From NCBI RefSeq assembly GCF_006438965.1, contig NZ_RCZM01000009.1, positions 1 through 64,000 on the forward strand: 64,000 nt of DNA. Direction: 5' to 3'. Positions 24,617 to 33,726 of this stretch are shown piece after piece. Origin of the DNA: Pedococcus bigeumensis. GTDB taxonomy: Bacteria > Actinomycetota > Actinomycetes > Actinomycetales > Dermatophilaceae. Position 1 is the first letter of the stretch, and each line of letters opens with the position of its first letter. Position numbers and translations under genes: made by a program. The notes under the pieces were generated by a model. It saw only the letters and a list, made by a program, of their open reading frames with translations, had not been told where the DNA came from and ran no database searches.

Positions 24617-26332
24617 GGCCTCGGACCAGCGGTGAATGACCGAGGCGTCGGCGACGAACCGGACCTGTGTCGACCCGGTCCACCGGCGGGCGCTGTCGGT
24701 CAGCGCCTGCTCGAGCCGGGCCATCGTCTCGACGGCGTTCTCCTCCGGGACGTGGACGAGCAGCTCGTCGTGCAGGCAGAGCACGATCTGGGCACCGAGG
24801 TCGCGCGTGGTGGCCCGGACCGTGGCCGCCCAGGCCTTGAACAGCTCGGCCGCGCTGCCCTGGATCACGGCGTTGCGGGCGAACCGGCCTCGTGCGGCGT
24901 CGTAGGCGGCGGTGCCGTCTGCCGGCACGTCGGCGAGGACAGCGTCCAGCCTGATCAGCCGACCGCCGAAGGTGCGCAGGGGCTGGCGTCTCAGCCCCGC
25001 GGCATACGCGGCGTCGAGGTAGCCCATGGCGACGGGGTAGGTGCGCTCGAGGTCCTTGAGGGCCTCGCCGGCGGCTCCGCTGCGCTGGCCGTACATAGCC
25101 GCGAGGACGGCGATCTTGGCCACCGGCCGGTCGACGCCGAGCGCAGTCGCGACGGGGGCGTAGAGGTCGTCGGCGCGCGTCGCCGCGGCGAAGGCCTCGT
25201 CGCCCGAGACAGCGGCCAGCACCCGCGGCTCGATCTGGCCGAGGTCTGCCCGGACGAAGACGTGACCAGGGTGGGCAGCCACCGCCGGGCGCAGGGCCGT
25301 GGGCAGGTTGTGCAGGCCGTTCTGTGCGGTCATCCGGCCGGCAGCGCCGTCGCAGGCAGTCCACCCGCCGCGCAGCCGGTCGTCGGCACCCACGTGGGCG
25401 TCGAGCCAGGGGTAGCCGTAGGTCGTCGCGATGCGTTCGGCCTTGCGCCACTCGAGGAGCGCGCCGACGACAGCATGGGTGTCACGGAACGGCTCGAGGA
25501 CCCACTTGCGGGTGTTGGGCACGACCACGCCGACTGACGCGAGCAGCTCCTTGACCTGCAACGGGTTTCGCAGGTCCGTGGACTCCCGGCCGGGCGTGTG
25601 GGCGAGCACCTGGAGGTCGCGTTCGGTGCGGATCCGACGGGCGTCGGCGTCGTTCTCGGGGCGGGGCCCGGCGGCCTCCGCGATCATCCGCTCGGCGGTC
25701 GCCCGGTCGACGGGCAGCCCGTCGCGGGTGAGCTCGACACACAGGAAGGCGGCGGCCGACTCGGAGTGGGCCGCCGCCACCGACCTCGACCCGACCTCGG
25801 CCAGCGCTGCCTCCTGCGCGATGGCGCAGGCCAGTGCGGCCCGGCCCCACGCGGCGAGGGTCTCGTCATCAGGTCGCCAGTCGACGGTGCCGGCATCGGG
25901 GTCGAGGTAGCCGTCGGCGCGGACCACGGACGCGGCGGTGCCGACAGCGGTGTGCGCCGTGCCGCCCGGCGCGGCCGAGGACGCGACCGCGTCGAAGTCG
26001 AAGAGGTCACCGCGCGTCGCCGCCGGCAGCCCGGAGCGATCCAGCCGGTATGCCGCGGCCCACGCCACCTGGGGCGTCGCCTCCCAGCCGCCCGCGAGCA
26101 GTCGGTGGGCTTCGGCGACGTCCCAGCAGCGCCCCACCGGGAGGCCGGCCCGCACCAGCGCGGCGGCGTCGTGGCCGGCCGACCACCAGACCCAGCGCAC
26201 GTCGCCGGACGCTTCGAGCTCGGCCGCCCGGGGCGCCATCCGGTCCAGCGGGCCGACGAGCTGGAGGTCGTCGCCGACGATCGCAGCGCGACCGTCCGCA
26301 GCGGCGACGAACGCGACGAGGGCAGTTGGCAT
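24608..26332 (-). CDS. DNA polymerase I-like protein (bifunctional 3'-5' exonuclease/DNA polymerase family, no 5' nuclease)
   Basis: A protein of 574 residues. The C-terminal half has family A polymerase motifs: A as RADLGQIEPRVLAA, B as KIAVLAAMYGQRSG and C as LCLHDELLVHVPEE, with the catalytic HDE. The N-terminal 180 or so residues resemble a divergent 3'-5' exonuclease domain; its metal-binding Asp/Glu set is not obvious. No 5' nuclease domain is present, unlike PolA, so this is the second, actinobacterial pol I-like type whose role is unclear. The ATG at 26332 (MPTALVAFVAAADG) is chosen over an earlier open frame. Its stop codon lies in a 13-base duplication. Confidence 0.88.
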   Translation of the reverse strand: MPTALVAFVAAADGRAAIVGDDLQLVGPLDRMAPRAAELEASGDVRWVWWSAGHDAAALVRAGLPVGRCWDVAEAHRLLAGGWEATPQVAWAAAYRLDRSGLPAATRGDLFDFDAVASSAAPGGTAHTAVGTAASVVRADGYLDPDAGTVDWRPDDETLAAWGRAALACAIAQEAALAEVGSRSVAAAHSESAAAFLCVELTRDGLPVDRATAERMIAEAAGPRPENDADARRIRTERDLQVLAHTPGRESTDLRNPLQVKELLASVGVVVPNTRKWVLEPFRDTHAVVGALLEWRKAERIATTYGYPWLDAHVGADDRLRGGWTACDGAAGRMTAQNGLHNLPTALRPAVAAHPGHVFVRADLGQIEPRVLAAVSGDEAFAAATRADDLYAPVATALGVDRPVAKIAVLAAMYGQRSGAAGEALKDLERTYPVAMGYLDAAYAAGLRRQPLRTFGGRLIRLDAVLADVPADGTAAYDAARGRFARNAVIQGSAAELFKAWAATVRATTRDLGAQIVLCLHDELLVHVPEENAVETMARLEQALTDSARRWTGSTQVRFVADASVIHRWSEAKD

Positions 26333-26565
26333 GGCGGGCACATCCTCGCACCCGAGACCGACGTCCCGGGCCGGCACCCGCGGTGGACGGGCAGGCCGCG
26401 CGGCCGCGGACCCGACGACTGTGACGGGTGCGGACGCCAGCGCGGGGCCTCGCGATGCGGGGTACCGCAAACCCCCACGAGGTCACAAAATGGGGCACAG
26501 TGCAGGGAACTGGAGGCTCCTACCGGACCCCGGTTGAACCACACCCCCCACCCAGGAGGAAACCC

Positions 26566-28125
26566 ATGCCCCACCGTTCCCCGCACGGACGCGGTCTCGC
26601 CCTCGTGGCGGCAGGCGGCCTGTTCGCCGCCTCGTTGCTCGCCGGCGGCAGCGCCACGGCGTCGCCCACCGACGGCACTGACGCGGCCACCGCGTCCACG
26701 ACGACCACCGGCACGGCGCAGGACGCCTCGACGCCGGTACCCGTCCTCACCCCCGACGGCAAGCTCATGAGCTACGTCGTCAACGCCAAGGTGGCCAACC
26801 CCGGGCAGACGCGCCTGGTCGAGCGCGCCGTGGTCGCAGCCGGCGGTGTCGTCGTGCAGTCCTGGCCCCAGATCGGCGTCGTCATCGCGCACTCCGACCG
26901 CGCCGCGTTCCGCGCCGACGTCGTCCGCCACGGCGGCAACGCCGTGAGCTCGGTGGGTGCGTCCCGCACCGCGGCGGTGAGCGAAGGCACCCCGGCAGAC
27001 CTGTCCCCGTCGTGGGGCAAGGGAGCCTCGGGCTACCAGAAGGGCCACTCGAAGCCCGCCAACGGCGACCTGTCCGACGCCATGACCAGTGACGCAGCCC
27101 CGGCCACGGACCCCCGTGAGGCCGAACAGTGGGACATGGTCCAGATCAAGGCCGACCAAGCCCACAAGATCACCGACGGCGACCGCTCGGTGGTCGTCGG
27201 CGTGCTGGACAGCGGTATCGACCCCGACCACCCTGACCTCGCCGCCAACATCGACGTCGCCGACTCGGTGAGCTGCATCGGTGCCGGTCGTCCGGACCAG
27301 AGCGCCGGCGCGTGGTACCCGACGACGTCCGACCACGGCACCCACGTGGCAGGCACGATCGGTGCCGCCCGCAACGGAACCGGCATCGTCGGTGTGGCGC
27401 CGAACGTGCGGATGGCCGCCGTCAAGGTGGTCAACGACGACGGGTTCATCTACCCCGAGTACGCCATCTGCGGCTTCGTCTGGGCCGGCCTGCACAAGAT
27501 GGACGTCACGAACAACAGCTACTACATCGACCCGATGGAGTACTGGTGTGACGACCAGCCCGACCAGGCTGCCGTTCGCACGGCCGTCGAGCGGGCCCTG
27601 TCCTGGTCCACCGAGCAGGATGTCGTGCACGCCGCCGCCGCTGGCAACTCCGCCAAGGACCTCGCGAACAAGACGACCGACAGTGCGAGCCCGAACGACA
27701 CCACCCCGATCACCCGGCAGATCAACAACGAGTGCAAGGACATCCCGACCGAGCTCCCCGGGGTCGTGACGGTCTCGTCGACGACCCGCACCGAGGGGCT
27801 GTCGAGCTTCAGCAACCGTGGTCAGTCGGTCATCGACGTCGCCGCACCGGGCAGCAGCATCCTGTCGACGATCGTCAACAACAACGGCTACGGCCTCAAG
27901 AGCGGCACCTCGATGGCGTCACCGCACGTCGCCGGAGTGCTGGCCCTGATGAAGTCCGCCCACCCCGACTGGACCCCGACGCAGATGGTCGCCAAGCTGC
28001 GCGCCCAGGCCGACGACCGGGCCTGCCCGGCGACCAGCCCCGGTGGGCCGGCATGCACCGGGCCGGCTGCCGACAACAGCTACTACGGAGAGGGCATCGT
28101 CGACGCCCTTGACGCTGTCAGCTGA
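26566..28125 (+). CDS. secreted S8 family (subtilisin-like) serine protease
   Basis: A 519-residue preproprotein. A signal peptide (residues 1 to about 35: positive start, LALVAAGGLFAASLLAGG, ending near TASP) is followed by a propeptide-like region (about 45-190) and the peptidase domain. The catalytic triad is visible: Asp215 in VVVGVLDSGID, His260 in DHGTHVAGT and Ser449 in GTSMASPHVAG. GGAGGAAA precedes the ATG at ideal distance. It should cleave proteins outside the cell. It is followed by a strong terminator and stands alone. Confidence 0.95.
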   Translation: MPHRSPHGRGLALVAAGGLFAASLLAGGSATASPTDGTDAATASTTTTGTAQDASTPVPVLTPDGKLMSYVVNAKVANPGQTRLVERAVVAAGGVVVQSWPQIGVVIAHSDRAAFRADVVRHGGNAVSSVGASRTAAVSEGTPADLSPSWGKGASGYQKGHSKPANGDLSDAMTSDAAPATDPREAEQWDMVQIKADQAHKITDGDRSVVVGVLDSGIDPDHPDLAANIDVADSVSCIGAGRPDQSAGAWYPTTSDHGTHVAGTIGAARNGTGIVGVAPNVRMAAVKVVNDDGFIYPEYAICGFVWAGLHKMDVTNNSYYIDPMEYWCDDQPDQAAVRTAVERALSWSTEQDVVHAAAAGNSAKDLANKTTDSASPNDTTPITRQINNECKDIPTELPGVVTVSSTTRTEGLSSFSNRGQSVIDVAAPGSSILSTIVNNNGYGLKSGTSMASPHVAGVLALMKSAHPDWTPTQMVAKLRAQADDRACPATSPGGPACTGPAADNSYYGEGIVDALDAVS

Positions 28126-28140
28126 TCCCACCCATAAGGC

Positions 28141-28172
28141 GAGGCCGCGACCCGATCCAGGGTCGCGGCCTC
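28141..28172. terminator. bidirectional terminator between protease gene and sufE-like gene
   Basis: A perfect 13-bp stem: GAGGCCGCGACCC (28141-28153) with GGGTCGCGGCCTC (28160-28172) and a 6-base loop, located between two convergent genes. Confidence 0.85.
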
Positions 28173-28189
28173 GTCCGCGTGATCTGTTG

Positions 28190-28669
28190 CTAGGAGCGGG
28201 TTTTCAGCGCGACCTGCCGCTTGATCCGACTCAGCATGCCGACCATGCCGCGCAGCCTCAGCGGCGATACCGCCTCGCCCAGCGAGAACCGGTAGGGCGC
28301 GTCCTCCGGCACCGCAAGCACCTCGGCGACGGTCAGCCCGTCGAGTCCCTCGCTGAGGATCCCCGCGAAACCGCGGGTGGTCGGCGCCTCCGGGGGCGCC
28401 GAGAAGAACAGGTGCACCGCGCGGTCGTCCGGCTGGTCGGCGGGCTCGTCAGCCACCTCGACCACGAGGAAGATCGGTGACTGGCACTCGTGGACCTGTT
28501 CCATGGTGTCCAGCGACCCGGCATACCTCGCGGGCAGCTCGGGCAGACCCTCGCTGAACTCCAGCAGCAGCTCCAAGCGTTGCGGCGCAGCAAGATCCGC
28601 GAAGTCGTCGGCGATCTCCTGCATCGCCGCCGGCAGCGGCACGGGTTGGGCCACAGCGGTGTCGGTCAC
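28190..28669 (-). CDS. SufE family cysteine-desulfurase-associated protein
   Basis: A protein of 159 residues of the SufE/YgdK type, starting at GTG 28669. The conserved sulfur-accepting cysteine lies in QVHECQSP; the surrounding [12 protein letters not shown] and [23 protein letters not shown] are typical of the family. SufE proteins take persulfide sulfur from a desulfurase and pass it on for Fe-S cluster assembly. Here the start overlaps the end of a sulfurtransferase gene (GTGA), a common actinobacterial pair, suggesting sulfur relay between the two. Confidence 0.88.
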   Translation of the reverse strand: MTDTAVAQPVPLPAAMQEIADDFADLAAPQRLELLLEFSEGLPELPARYAGSLDTMEQVHECQSPIFLVVEVADEPADQPDDRAVHLFFSAPPEAPTTRGFAGILSEGLDGLTVAEVLAVPEDAPYRFSLGEAVSPLRLRGMVGMLSRIKRQVALKTRS

Positions 28670-29637
28670 TTCGGCGCGCCCTGTTCGACCGGGACGCGCA
28701 CGGCGTTGCCCCACTCGGTCCACGAGCCGTCGTAGTTGCGGACGGCGTCGAACCCGAGCAGGTGGGTGAGCACGAACCAGGTGTGCGACGAGCGCTCACC
28801 GATGCGGCAGTAGGCGATCGTGGCGTCGGCGGGGGACAGACCCTGCTCCTGCAGGTAGATCGCCTCAAGGTCCTCGCGGGACTTGAAGGTGCCGTCCTCG
28901 TTGGCCGCGCGGGCCCACGGGACCGACTTCGCGCCGGGGATGTGGCCCCCACGCATCGCGCCTTCCTGCGGGTAGTCCGGCATGTGCAGCAGCTCGCCGC
29001 TGTACTCGCCGGGGGAGCGCACGTCGACCAGCGGCCCGCCGAGATGGGCGAGCACGTCGTCCTTGAACGCGCGGATCGGCGCGTCGTCCCGCTCCACCAC
29101 CGGGTATGCCGAGTCGCCGGCCAGCGGAGCGACCTGCGGCACGTCCCTGGTCAGCTCGCGGCCCTCGGCCGACCACTTGGCCCGGCCGCCGTCGAGCAGC
29201 CGCACGTCCTCGTGGCCGAACAGGCTCATCACCCACAGCGCGTAGGCGGCCCACCAGTTGTTCTTGTCGCCGTAGATGACGACGGTGCTGTCGCGGCCGA
29301 CGCCGCGGGCCGACATGACGGCCGCGAACTGCTCGGCGTCGACGTAGTCGCGCAGCACCGGGTCGTTGAGGTCCTGGTGCCAGTCCAGCTTGAGCGAACC
29401 CGGGATGTGGCCGGTGTCGTACAGCAGCACGTCCTCGTCGGACTCCAGGACGACGATGCCGTCGGGCCCGCCGACCCCACCGGCTTCGATCTGGTCGGCG
29501 AGCCACTGGGTGCTGACCAGCCGTTCGGGGTGGGCGTAGGCAGCGAACGCGGAATCGGTGGACGCGGGTTCGGTGGGCGCGGAACCGGTCGACGCGGAAC
29601 CGGTGGACGGAGCGGAAAGGTCAGGAGACTCGGGCAT
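28666..29637 (-). CDS. thiosulfate/3-mercaptopyruvate sulfurtransferase (two-rhodanese)
   Basis: A protein of 323 residues with two rhodanese domains. The C-terminal domain carries the active-site loop [11 protein letters not shown] with the catalytic cysteine; the first domain keeps [13 protein letters not shown] but no cysteine loop, as usual. The N-terminal 30 residues are a Ser/Thr/Ala-rich tail encoded by a 15-base repeat, likely disordered. It transfers sulfur from thiosulfate or mercaptopyruvate. It is the first gene of a two-gene operon with the sufE-like gene. Confidence 0.92.
   Translation of the reverse strand: MPESPDLSAPSTGSASTGSAPTEPASTDSAFAAYAHPERLVSTQWLADQIEAGGVGGPDGIVVLESDEDVLLYDTGHIPGSLKLDWHQDLNDPVLRDYVDAEQFAAVMSARGVGRDSTVVIYGDKNNWWAAYALWVMSLFGHEDVRLLDGGRAKWSAEGRELTRDVPQVAPLAGDSAYPVVERDDAPIRAFKDDVLAHLGGPLVDVRSPGEYSGELLHMPDYPQEGAMRGGHIPGAKSVPWARAANEDGTFKSREDLEAIYLQEQGLSPADATIAYCRIGERSSHTWFVLTHLLGFDAVRNYDGSWTEWGNAVRVPVEQGAPK
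29549..29608. repeat. 15-bp imperfect tandem repeat in sulfurtransferase N terminus
   Basis: Four copies of a unit like GCGGAACCGGTGGAC (29549-29563, 29564-29578, 29579-29593, 29594-29608). On the minus strand each unit encodes five residues such as STGSA or STDSA. Because the unit is in phase, copy number changes would only lengthen or shorten the tail. Confidence 0.85.
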
Positions 29638-29732
29638 GCTCCAAGGCTAATCCCGCTGGTCACGGGCCCGCGTGGCAGGATGGCGGCGACCGATCGACAC
29701 CAGGACCGATTCGAACCTTTAGGGGTGCTGAC

Positions 29733-30449
29733 GTGGGCTTTCTCGGAATGGGCAAGGACGAGGCGCAGGCCAAGCCGACCTCGGCGCTCGAACGGGCCAA
29801 GGCCCCCCGGGAGGAGTCGGGCATGTTGTCCGGAGCGGTGACCGGCCTCATCGAGAGCCTGCTCGACGTCGGCATCGACGGCAAGGGGCCGTTCGACTCC
29901 GCGCAGAAGGTGGCCGACATCAAGCGGGCCGAGAAGCCCGGCGCCGACGACGCCGTCGACGCCGTGGTCCGTGGCCACCTCAAGCTCGCTGCCGCCGGTG
30001 GCTTCGTGACCGGGCTCGGTGGCTTCGTCACGCTGCCCGTTGCGCTGCCGGTCAACGTCGTCGAGTTCTACATCGTGGCGACCCGGATGGTGGCCTCGAT
30101 CGCGTCGCTGCGCGGCTACGACATCAAGCAGCCGGAGATCCGCTCGGCCGTGCTGCTCACCCTCGTGGGGGCCGACGCCGACGACCTGCTCAAGAAGGCC
30201 GGCGTGACCTCGACCGGACGGCTCGCCAACCTCGCCGCCCAACGGCTGCCCGGGCCGGCGATGATGGTGGTCAACAAGGCAGTCGGCTTCCGGCTGCTGT
30301 CGACCGCGGGCAAGAAGACCCTCACCCGGTTCGGCAAGGGCGTGCCCGTCATCGGTGGGGTCGTGGGTGCCGGACTCGACAGCTACCTGCTGAAGAAGAT
30401 CGCCGATCACGCACGGCACGAGTTCCCGCCCAAGGGGAAGGGTTTCTGA
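29733..30449 (+). CDS. EcsC family protein
   Basis: A protein of 238 residues with EcsC-domain features: hydrophobic helical core (GGFVTGLGGFVTLPVALPVNVVEFYIVATRMVASIASLRGYD) and the C-terminal GGVVGAGLDSYLLKKIADHARHEF. The name comes from Bacillus ecsC; the molecular role of the family is not established. The GTG start at 29733 is preceded by an AT-containing leader with TTTAGGGG. It runs in the same direction as the DUF1232 gene 140 bases downstream. Confidence 0.85.
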   Translation: MGFLGMGKDEAQAKPTSALERAKAPREESGMLSGAVTGLIESLLDVGIDGKGPFDSAQKVADIKRAEKPGADDAVDAVVRGHLKLAAAGGFVTGLGGFVTLPVALPVNVVEFYIVATRMVASIASLRGYDIKQPEIRSAVLLTLVGADADDLLKKAGVTSTGRLANLAAQRLPGPAMMVVNKAVGFRLLSTAGKKTLTRFGKGVPVIGGVVGAGLDSYLLKKIADHARHEFPPKGKGF

Positions 30450-30588
30450 GTGATCGGGCCTCGGCGGAACCGCGCCTGCGCGTCACCCGTCGGACCAGTC
30501 CGTGGGACCACCCCGGGAATCACCGGGATACCCAGGTCGTTTGAACCGTGTCCGGGCCAGCTGGTGCCCGGGAGCTAGGAGTCTGACC

Positions 30589-30972
30589 ATGGCCATGAAC
30601 CGATTCGGTGCCCTGCGCACCATTGCCACCGCGGTGCGCACCGCGACCCGTCCGGGGTCGCCCGGCATGGGCGAACGGCTGATGAGCGTGCCCCGCCTGT
30701 TCCGGGCCACCTTCCAGGGTGAGTATGCCGGGACCTCCCGTGGGCGGCTGCTGATGGTTCTCGGGGCGGTGGCCTACGTCGTGTCACCCATCGACCTCAT
30801 CCCCGAGCTGGCGCTGTCCGTGTTCGGCCTCGCCGACGACGCCGTGGTGGTGTCGTGGATCGCGGCGACCGTCGTGAACGAGACCGAGTCGTTCCTGGCC
30901 TGGGAGCGCACCAAGCCGTCGGCCGGCGCGACCGCCGCATCCGAGACCGTGAGCGGGCACGTCGTCCCTTAG
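30589..30972 (+). CDS. YkvA/DUF1232 family membrane-associated protein
   Basis: A protein of 127 residues. The segment LLMVLGAVAYVVSPIDLIPE is the DUF1232 hallmark (Y-x-x-S-P-I-D-L-I-P) within a membrane-associated helical pair; FGLADDAVVVSWIAATV completes the domain. CTAGGAG is seven bases before the ATG at 30589, which decides the start. Function of the family is unknown. A strong terminator follows. Confidence 0.88.
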   Translation: MAMNRFGALRTIATAVRTATRPGSPGMGERLMSVPRLFRATFQGEYAGTSRGRLLMVLGAVAYVVSPIDLIPELALSVFGLADDAVVVSWIAATVVNETESFLAWERTKPSAGATAASETVSGHVVP

Positions 30973-30999
30973 CTCCGGTCCCACCAGTCCAGGGATGTT

Positions 31000-31042
31000 G
31001 ATGGGGCGGTACGACGCGGATATCGCGCCGTACCGCCCCATC
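31000..31042 (+). terminator. terminator after DUF1232 gene
   Basis: A perfect 14-bp stem, GATGGGGCGGTACG (31000-31013) with CGTACCGCCCCATC (31029-31042). The loop contains a second short palindrome around GATATC. It lies 28 bases after the stop codon and before the DUF4192 gene. Confidence 0.75.
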
Positions 31043-31133
31043 GTCGTCACAGGTCGAAGACCCGATGCGCGCCCGTCCACAGGGACGAATGCCCGGCGCG
31101 GACGGGACCACCGGGGAGCGCCACGGTTGCTCC

Positions 31134-32243
31134 ATGACCCAGATCAGACTGCGCGGGCCGGCAGACGTCGTCGCCGTCCTGCCCTACCAGCTCGGCTACC
31201 ACCCGCGGGACTCGATCGTCGTGGTCGCCCTGCACGACCGCGCCGTCGGGCTCATCGAGCGGCTCGACCTACCGGCTCCGGAACACGCCGAGGAGGCGGG
31301 CCGCGTGCTGGTGGGGCCGCTGCTGCGTGAGCGCCCAGAGGCAGTGCTGCTCGTCGGGTACGAGACGGCAGAGGGCTCGAGCAGCCCGGCGCTGGATGCC
31401 GTGCGTGGACAGCTCATGGAGGCCGACCTCGACGTGCTGGACAGGCTCGTCGTCCGCGACGGACGCTGGTACTCCATCGACTGTGCGGACACCTGCTGCC
31501 CACCCGAGGGCATCCCGGTCCAGGCCGCCGACACCCCGGCCGTCGCCGAGTTCGTCGGGCTCGAGGTCTCGCCCCTCACCGGTCGGTCGGCGATCACCGA
31601 CCTCGTGGCTGCGGACCCGACCCTTGCCGCGGCGGTGGGGGCCGCGCTGGGCGAGCGGGGGGCGGCCGACCCGGGTCTCACCGCCACGGGGCCGACCGAC
31701 GCGAGTCTCTCCGATGCAGCCCGCCGACTCCGGGCACTGTCGGGCTGGGCCGTCGTCTGCGACGTTACGGCTGGCGCGGCCGAGGTCGAGGACCTCGCTC
31801 CGGCGCAGCTCGCCCTGCTCGTGCACAGCCTGGAGGACCTGGCGCTGCGCGACGGCCTGGTGGCCTGGCTCTGTCCCGGCTCGCTGCCCCTCGCCTGCCT
31901 GCCGCCCGACCTGTTCGACGCCTTGCGCTGCACGTTGCCCACCCCGACCTGGCACCGGACCTCACCGGACGGGTCCGGTGCCATCGCGGGTCGGCGACTG
32001 GTCGCGCGGCTGCAGTCCCTGGTCAGGTCGGTGCCGGACGAGCATGCGACCCCGGCGCTCACGGTGCTCGCCAACCTCGCCTGGTGGCAGGGCGACGGCG
32101 CCTTGGCCAGGACCTGCCTGGATCGCGCGCTCGAGGCGTTGCCCGGCTACCGCCTGGCACTGCTGCTCGAACGCATGCTGGATCTCGGGGTGCGCCCCGG
32201 GGGCCACGGCGAAGAGCTGGGCGAGGGGGTGCGCGCAGGCTGA
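31134..32243 (+). CDS. DUF4192 domain protein
   Basis: A protein of 369 residues of the DUF4192 family, widespread in actinobacteria and without known function. The N terminus (IRLRGPADVVAVLPYQLGYHPRDSIVVVALHD) and the cysteine-containing segment GRWYSIDCADTCCPPEGIPV are the family hallmarks. The C-terminal third has a TPR-like helical character (ALTVLANLAWWQGDGALARTCLDRAL). The ATG at 31134 fits the family start. The leader of metX begins shortly after its stop codon. Confidence 0.88.
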   Translation: MTQIRLRGPADVVAVLPYQLGYHPRDSIVVVALHDRAVGLIERLDLPAPEHAEEAGRVLVGPLLRERPEAVLLVGYETAEGSSSPALDAVRGQLMEADLDVLDRLVVRDGRWYSIDCADTCCPPEGIPVQAADTPAVAEFVGLEVSPLTGRSAITDLVAADPTLAAAVGAALGERGAADPGLTATGPTDASLSDAARRLRALSGWAVVCDVTAGAAEVEDLAPAQLALLVHSLEDLALRDGLVAWLCPGSLPLACLPPDLFDALRCTLPTPTWHRTSPDGSGAIAGRRLVARLQSLVRSVPDEHATPALTVLANLAWWQGDGALARTCLDRALEALPGYRLALLLERMLDLGVRPGGHGEELGEGVRAG

Positions 32244-32268
32244 GCCGCGCGGTGGCGATCCCGGTGGC

Positions 32269-32312
32269 GTTCCGGGCGCGTCCCGGGCCCGTCCCGGGCC
32301 TGTCCCGGGCTC
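32269..32312. repeat. 11-bp tandem repeat upstream of the metX riboswitch
   Basis: Four units close to GTCCCGGGCCC: 32269-32279 (GTTCCGGGCGC), 32280-32290, 32291-32301 and 32302-32312, with differences in the last bases. Each contains the palindrome CCCGGG except the first (TCCGGG). It lies between the DUF4192 stop codon and the riboswitch, where the metX promoter should be. Confidence 0.8.
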
Positions 32313-32379
32313 TGGCCGAGGTGGCGTCCATCGTGCGGACGCGCCGGACACGCAGCCGCGGTGCTCGTATGATGGTCGG

Positions 32380-32490
32380 CAGGTCATGAGTCCCAGCACC
32401 AAGCCCCGGCTTGCTGGGCGGCAACCCTCCTCGCGGTGGGGTGCCCCGGGTGAGGACCCGGCCGACCCTGACCTGGGCGGCAAGCGCGAG
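32380..32490 (+). ncRNA. SAM-IV-type riboswitch upstream of metX
   Basis: It has the same core as the metY leader: GGTC (32382-32385) pairs with GACC (32455-32458), then ATGAG, P2 CCCAGCA/TGCTGGG, GGCAACCCT and GGTGCC, plus a GC-rich downstream hairpin. More than 80 percent of the first 75 bases are identical to the copy at 14167. It should repress metX when S-adenosylmethionine is abundant. Only about 20 bases separate it from the ATG, so control of ribosome access is likely. Confidence 0.88.
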
Positions 32491-32509
32491 CGCCACAGGA
32501 GCAGTTTCG

Positions 32510-33646
32510 ATGACCACGACCTCCCCTCCACGAGCAACGTCCGGGGCCTGGCGGGACGGCGGTCCGGTCGGCCGGCGCAGGTTCGTGGACCTCGGCGCGG
32601 TGGAGCTCGAGCGCGGCGGTGTCCTGCCTGCGGTGCGGGTGGCCTACGAGACGTGGGGTGAGCTCAACGCCGCCGGCGACAACGCCGTCCTGGTCGAGCA
32701 TGCCCTGACTGGCGACAGCCACGTCGAGGGCCCGTCCGGGCCAGGCCACCCGACACCGGGCTGGTGGGACGGGCTGATCGGCCCGGGTCGCCCCCTCGAC
32801 ACCGACCGCTTCTTCGTGGTCGCTGCCAACGTCCTCGGTGGGTGTCAGGGCAGCACCGGTCCCTCGACGCCGGCCGGCGACGGCGCCCCGTGGGGGAGTC
32901 GCTTCCCGTTCGTCACCGTCCGCGACCAGGTGCAGACCGAGGCCCTCCTGGCGGATCTGCTCGGCATCGACCGCTGGCGTGCCATCCTCGGCGGCTCCAT
33001 GGGAGGAATGCGCGTGCTCGAGTGGGCCGTCACCCATCCGGACCGGGTGGCGACGGCCATCGTGCTGGCCAGCACGGCATACGCCACTGCTGAGCAGATC
33101 GGCTGGTGCCAGGCGCAGCTGCTGGCGATCCGTGCCGACCCGCACTTCCACGGCGGCGACTACTACGAGCACGGTGCCGGGCCGGAGACGGGGCTGGGGA
33201 TCGCGCGACGGATCGCACACGTCACCTACCGCAGCGAGCTCGAGCTGCACGAACGGTTCGGTCGTGACCCGCAGCAGGCCGAGGACCCGCTGGGCGGACA
33301 CGGGCGGTACGCCGTCGAGTCCTACCTCGACCACCACGCCGGCAAGCTGGCCGGACGTTTCGACGCCAACTCCTACGTCGTGCTCACCGAGGCGATGAAC
33401 TCCCATGACGTGGGCCGAGGCCGTGGGGGAGTCGCCGAGGCGCTCTCCCGGATCACCGCCGAGCTGGCTGTCGTCGCGGTGGACTCGGACCGGCTCTACC
33501 CGCCGCGGCTGTCCCACGAGATCGCCGATGCGGTCCCGGCTGCCGCGGTGCACACGGTGCATTCCGACTACGGGCACGACGGGTTCCTCATCGAGATCGA
33601 GCAGGTCGGGCGGATCGTGGCGAACGTGCTGTCCGGCCCTGCCTGA
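32510..33646 (+). CDS. metX: homoserine O-acetyltransferase
   Basis: A 378-residue alpha/beta-hydrolase-fold enzyme. The nucleophile Ser163 lies in GGSMGGMRVLEW, the catalytic Asp in DSDRLYPPRLS and the His in HSDYGHDGFL. NVLGGCQGSTGPSTP and TYRSELELHERFGR are MetX signatures. It acetylates homoserine with acetyl-CoA, giving the substrate of MetY. AGGAG at 32497-32501 fixes the start. It is controlled by the SAM-IV riboswitch just upstream. The universal stress gene follows 80 bases later. Confidence 0.93.
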   Translation: MTTTSPPRATSGAWRDGGPVGRRRFVDLGAVELERGGVLPAVRVAYETWGELNAAGDNAVLVEHALTGDSHVEGPSGPGHPTPGWWDGLIGPGRPLDTDRFFVVAANVLGGCQGSTGPSTPAGDGAPWGSRFPFVTVRDQVQTEALLADLLGIDRWRAILGGSMGGMRVLEWAVTHPDRVATAIVLASTAYATAEQIGWCQAQLLAIRADPHFHGGDYYEHGAGPETGLGIARRIAHVTYRSELELHERFGRDPQQAEDPLGGHGRYAVESYLDHHAGKLAGRFDANSYVVLTEAMNSHDVGRGRGGVAEALSRITAELAVVAVDSDRLYPPRLSHEIADAVPAAAVHTVHSDYGHDGFLIEIEQVGRIVANVLSGPA

Positions 33647-33726
33647 CCGGGGGATTTCCGGTACGGTCGGCCCAACGGCAGCTGCCGTCCGGTCATCGCC
33701 GTCCGGTCAACCCTTTAGGAGCTCCT

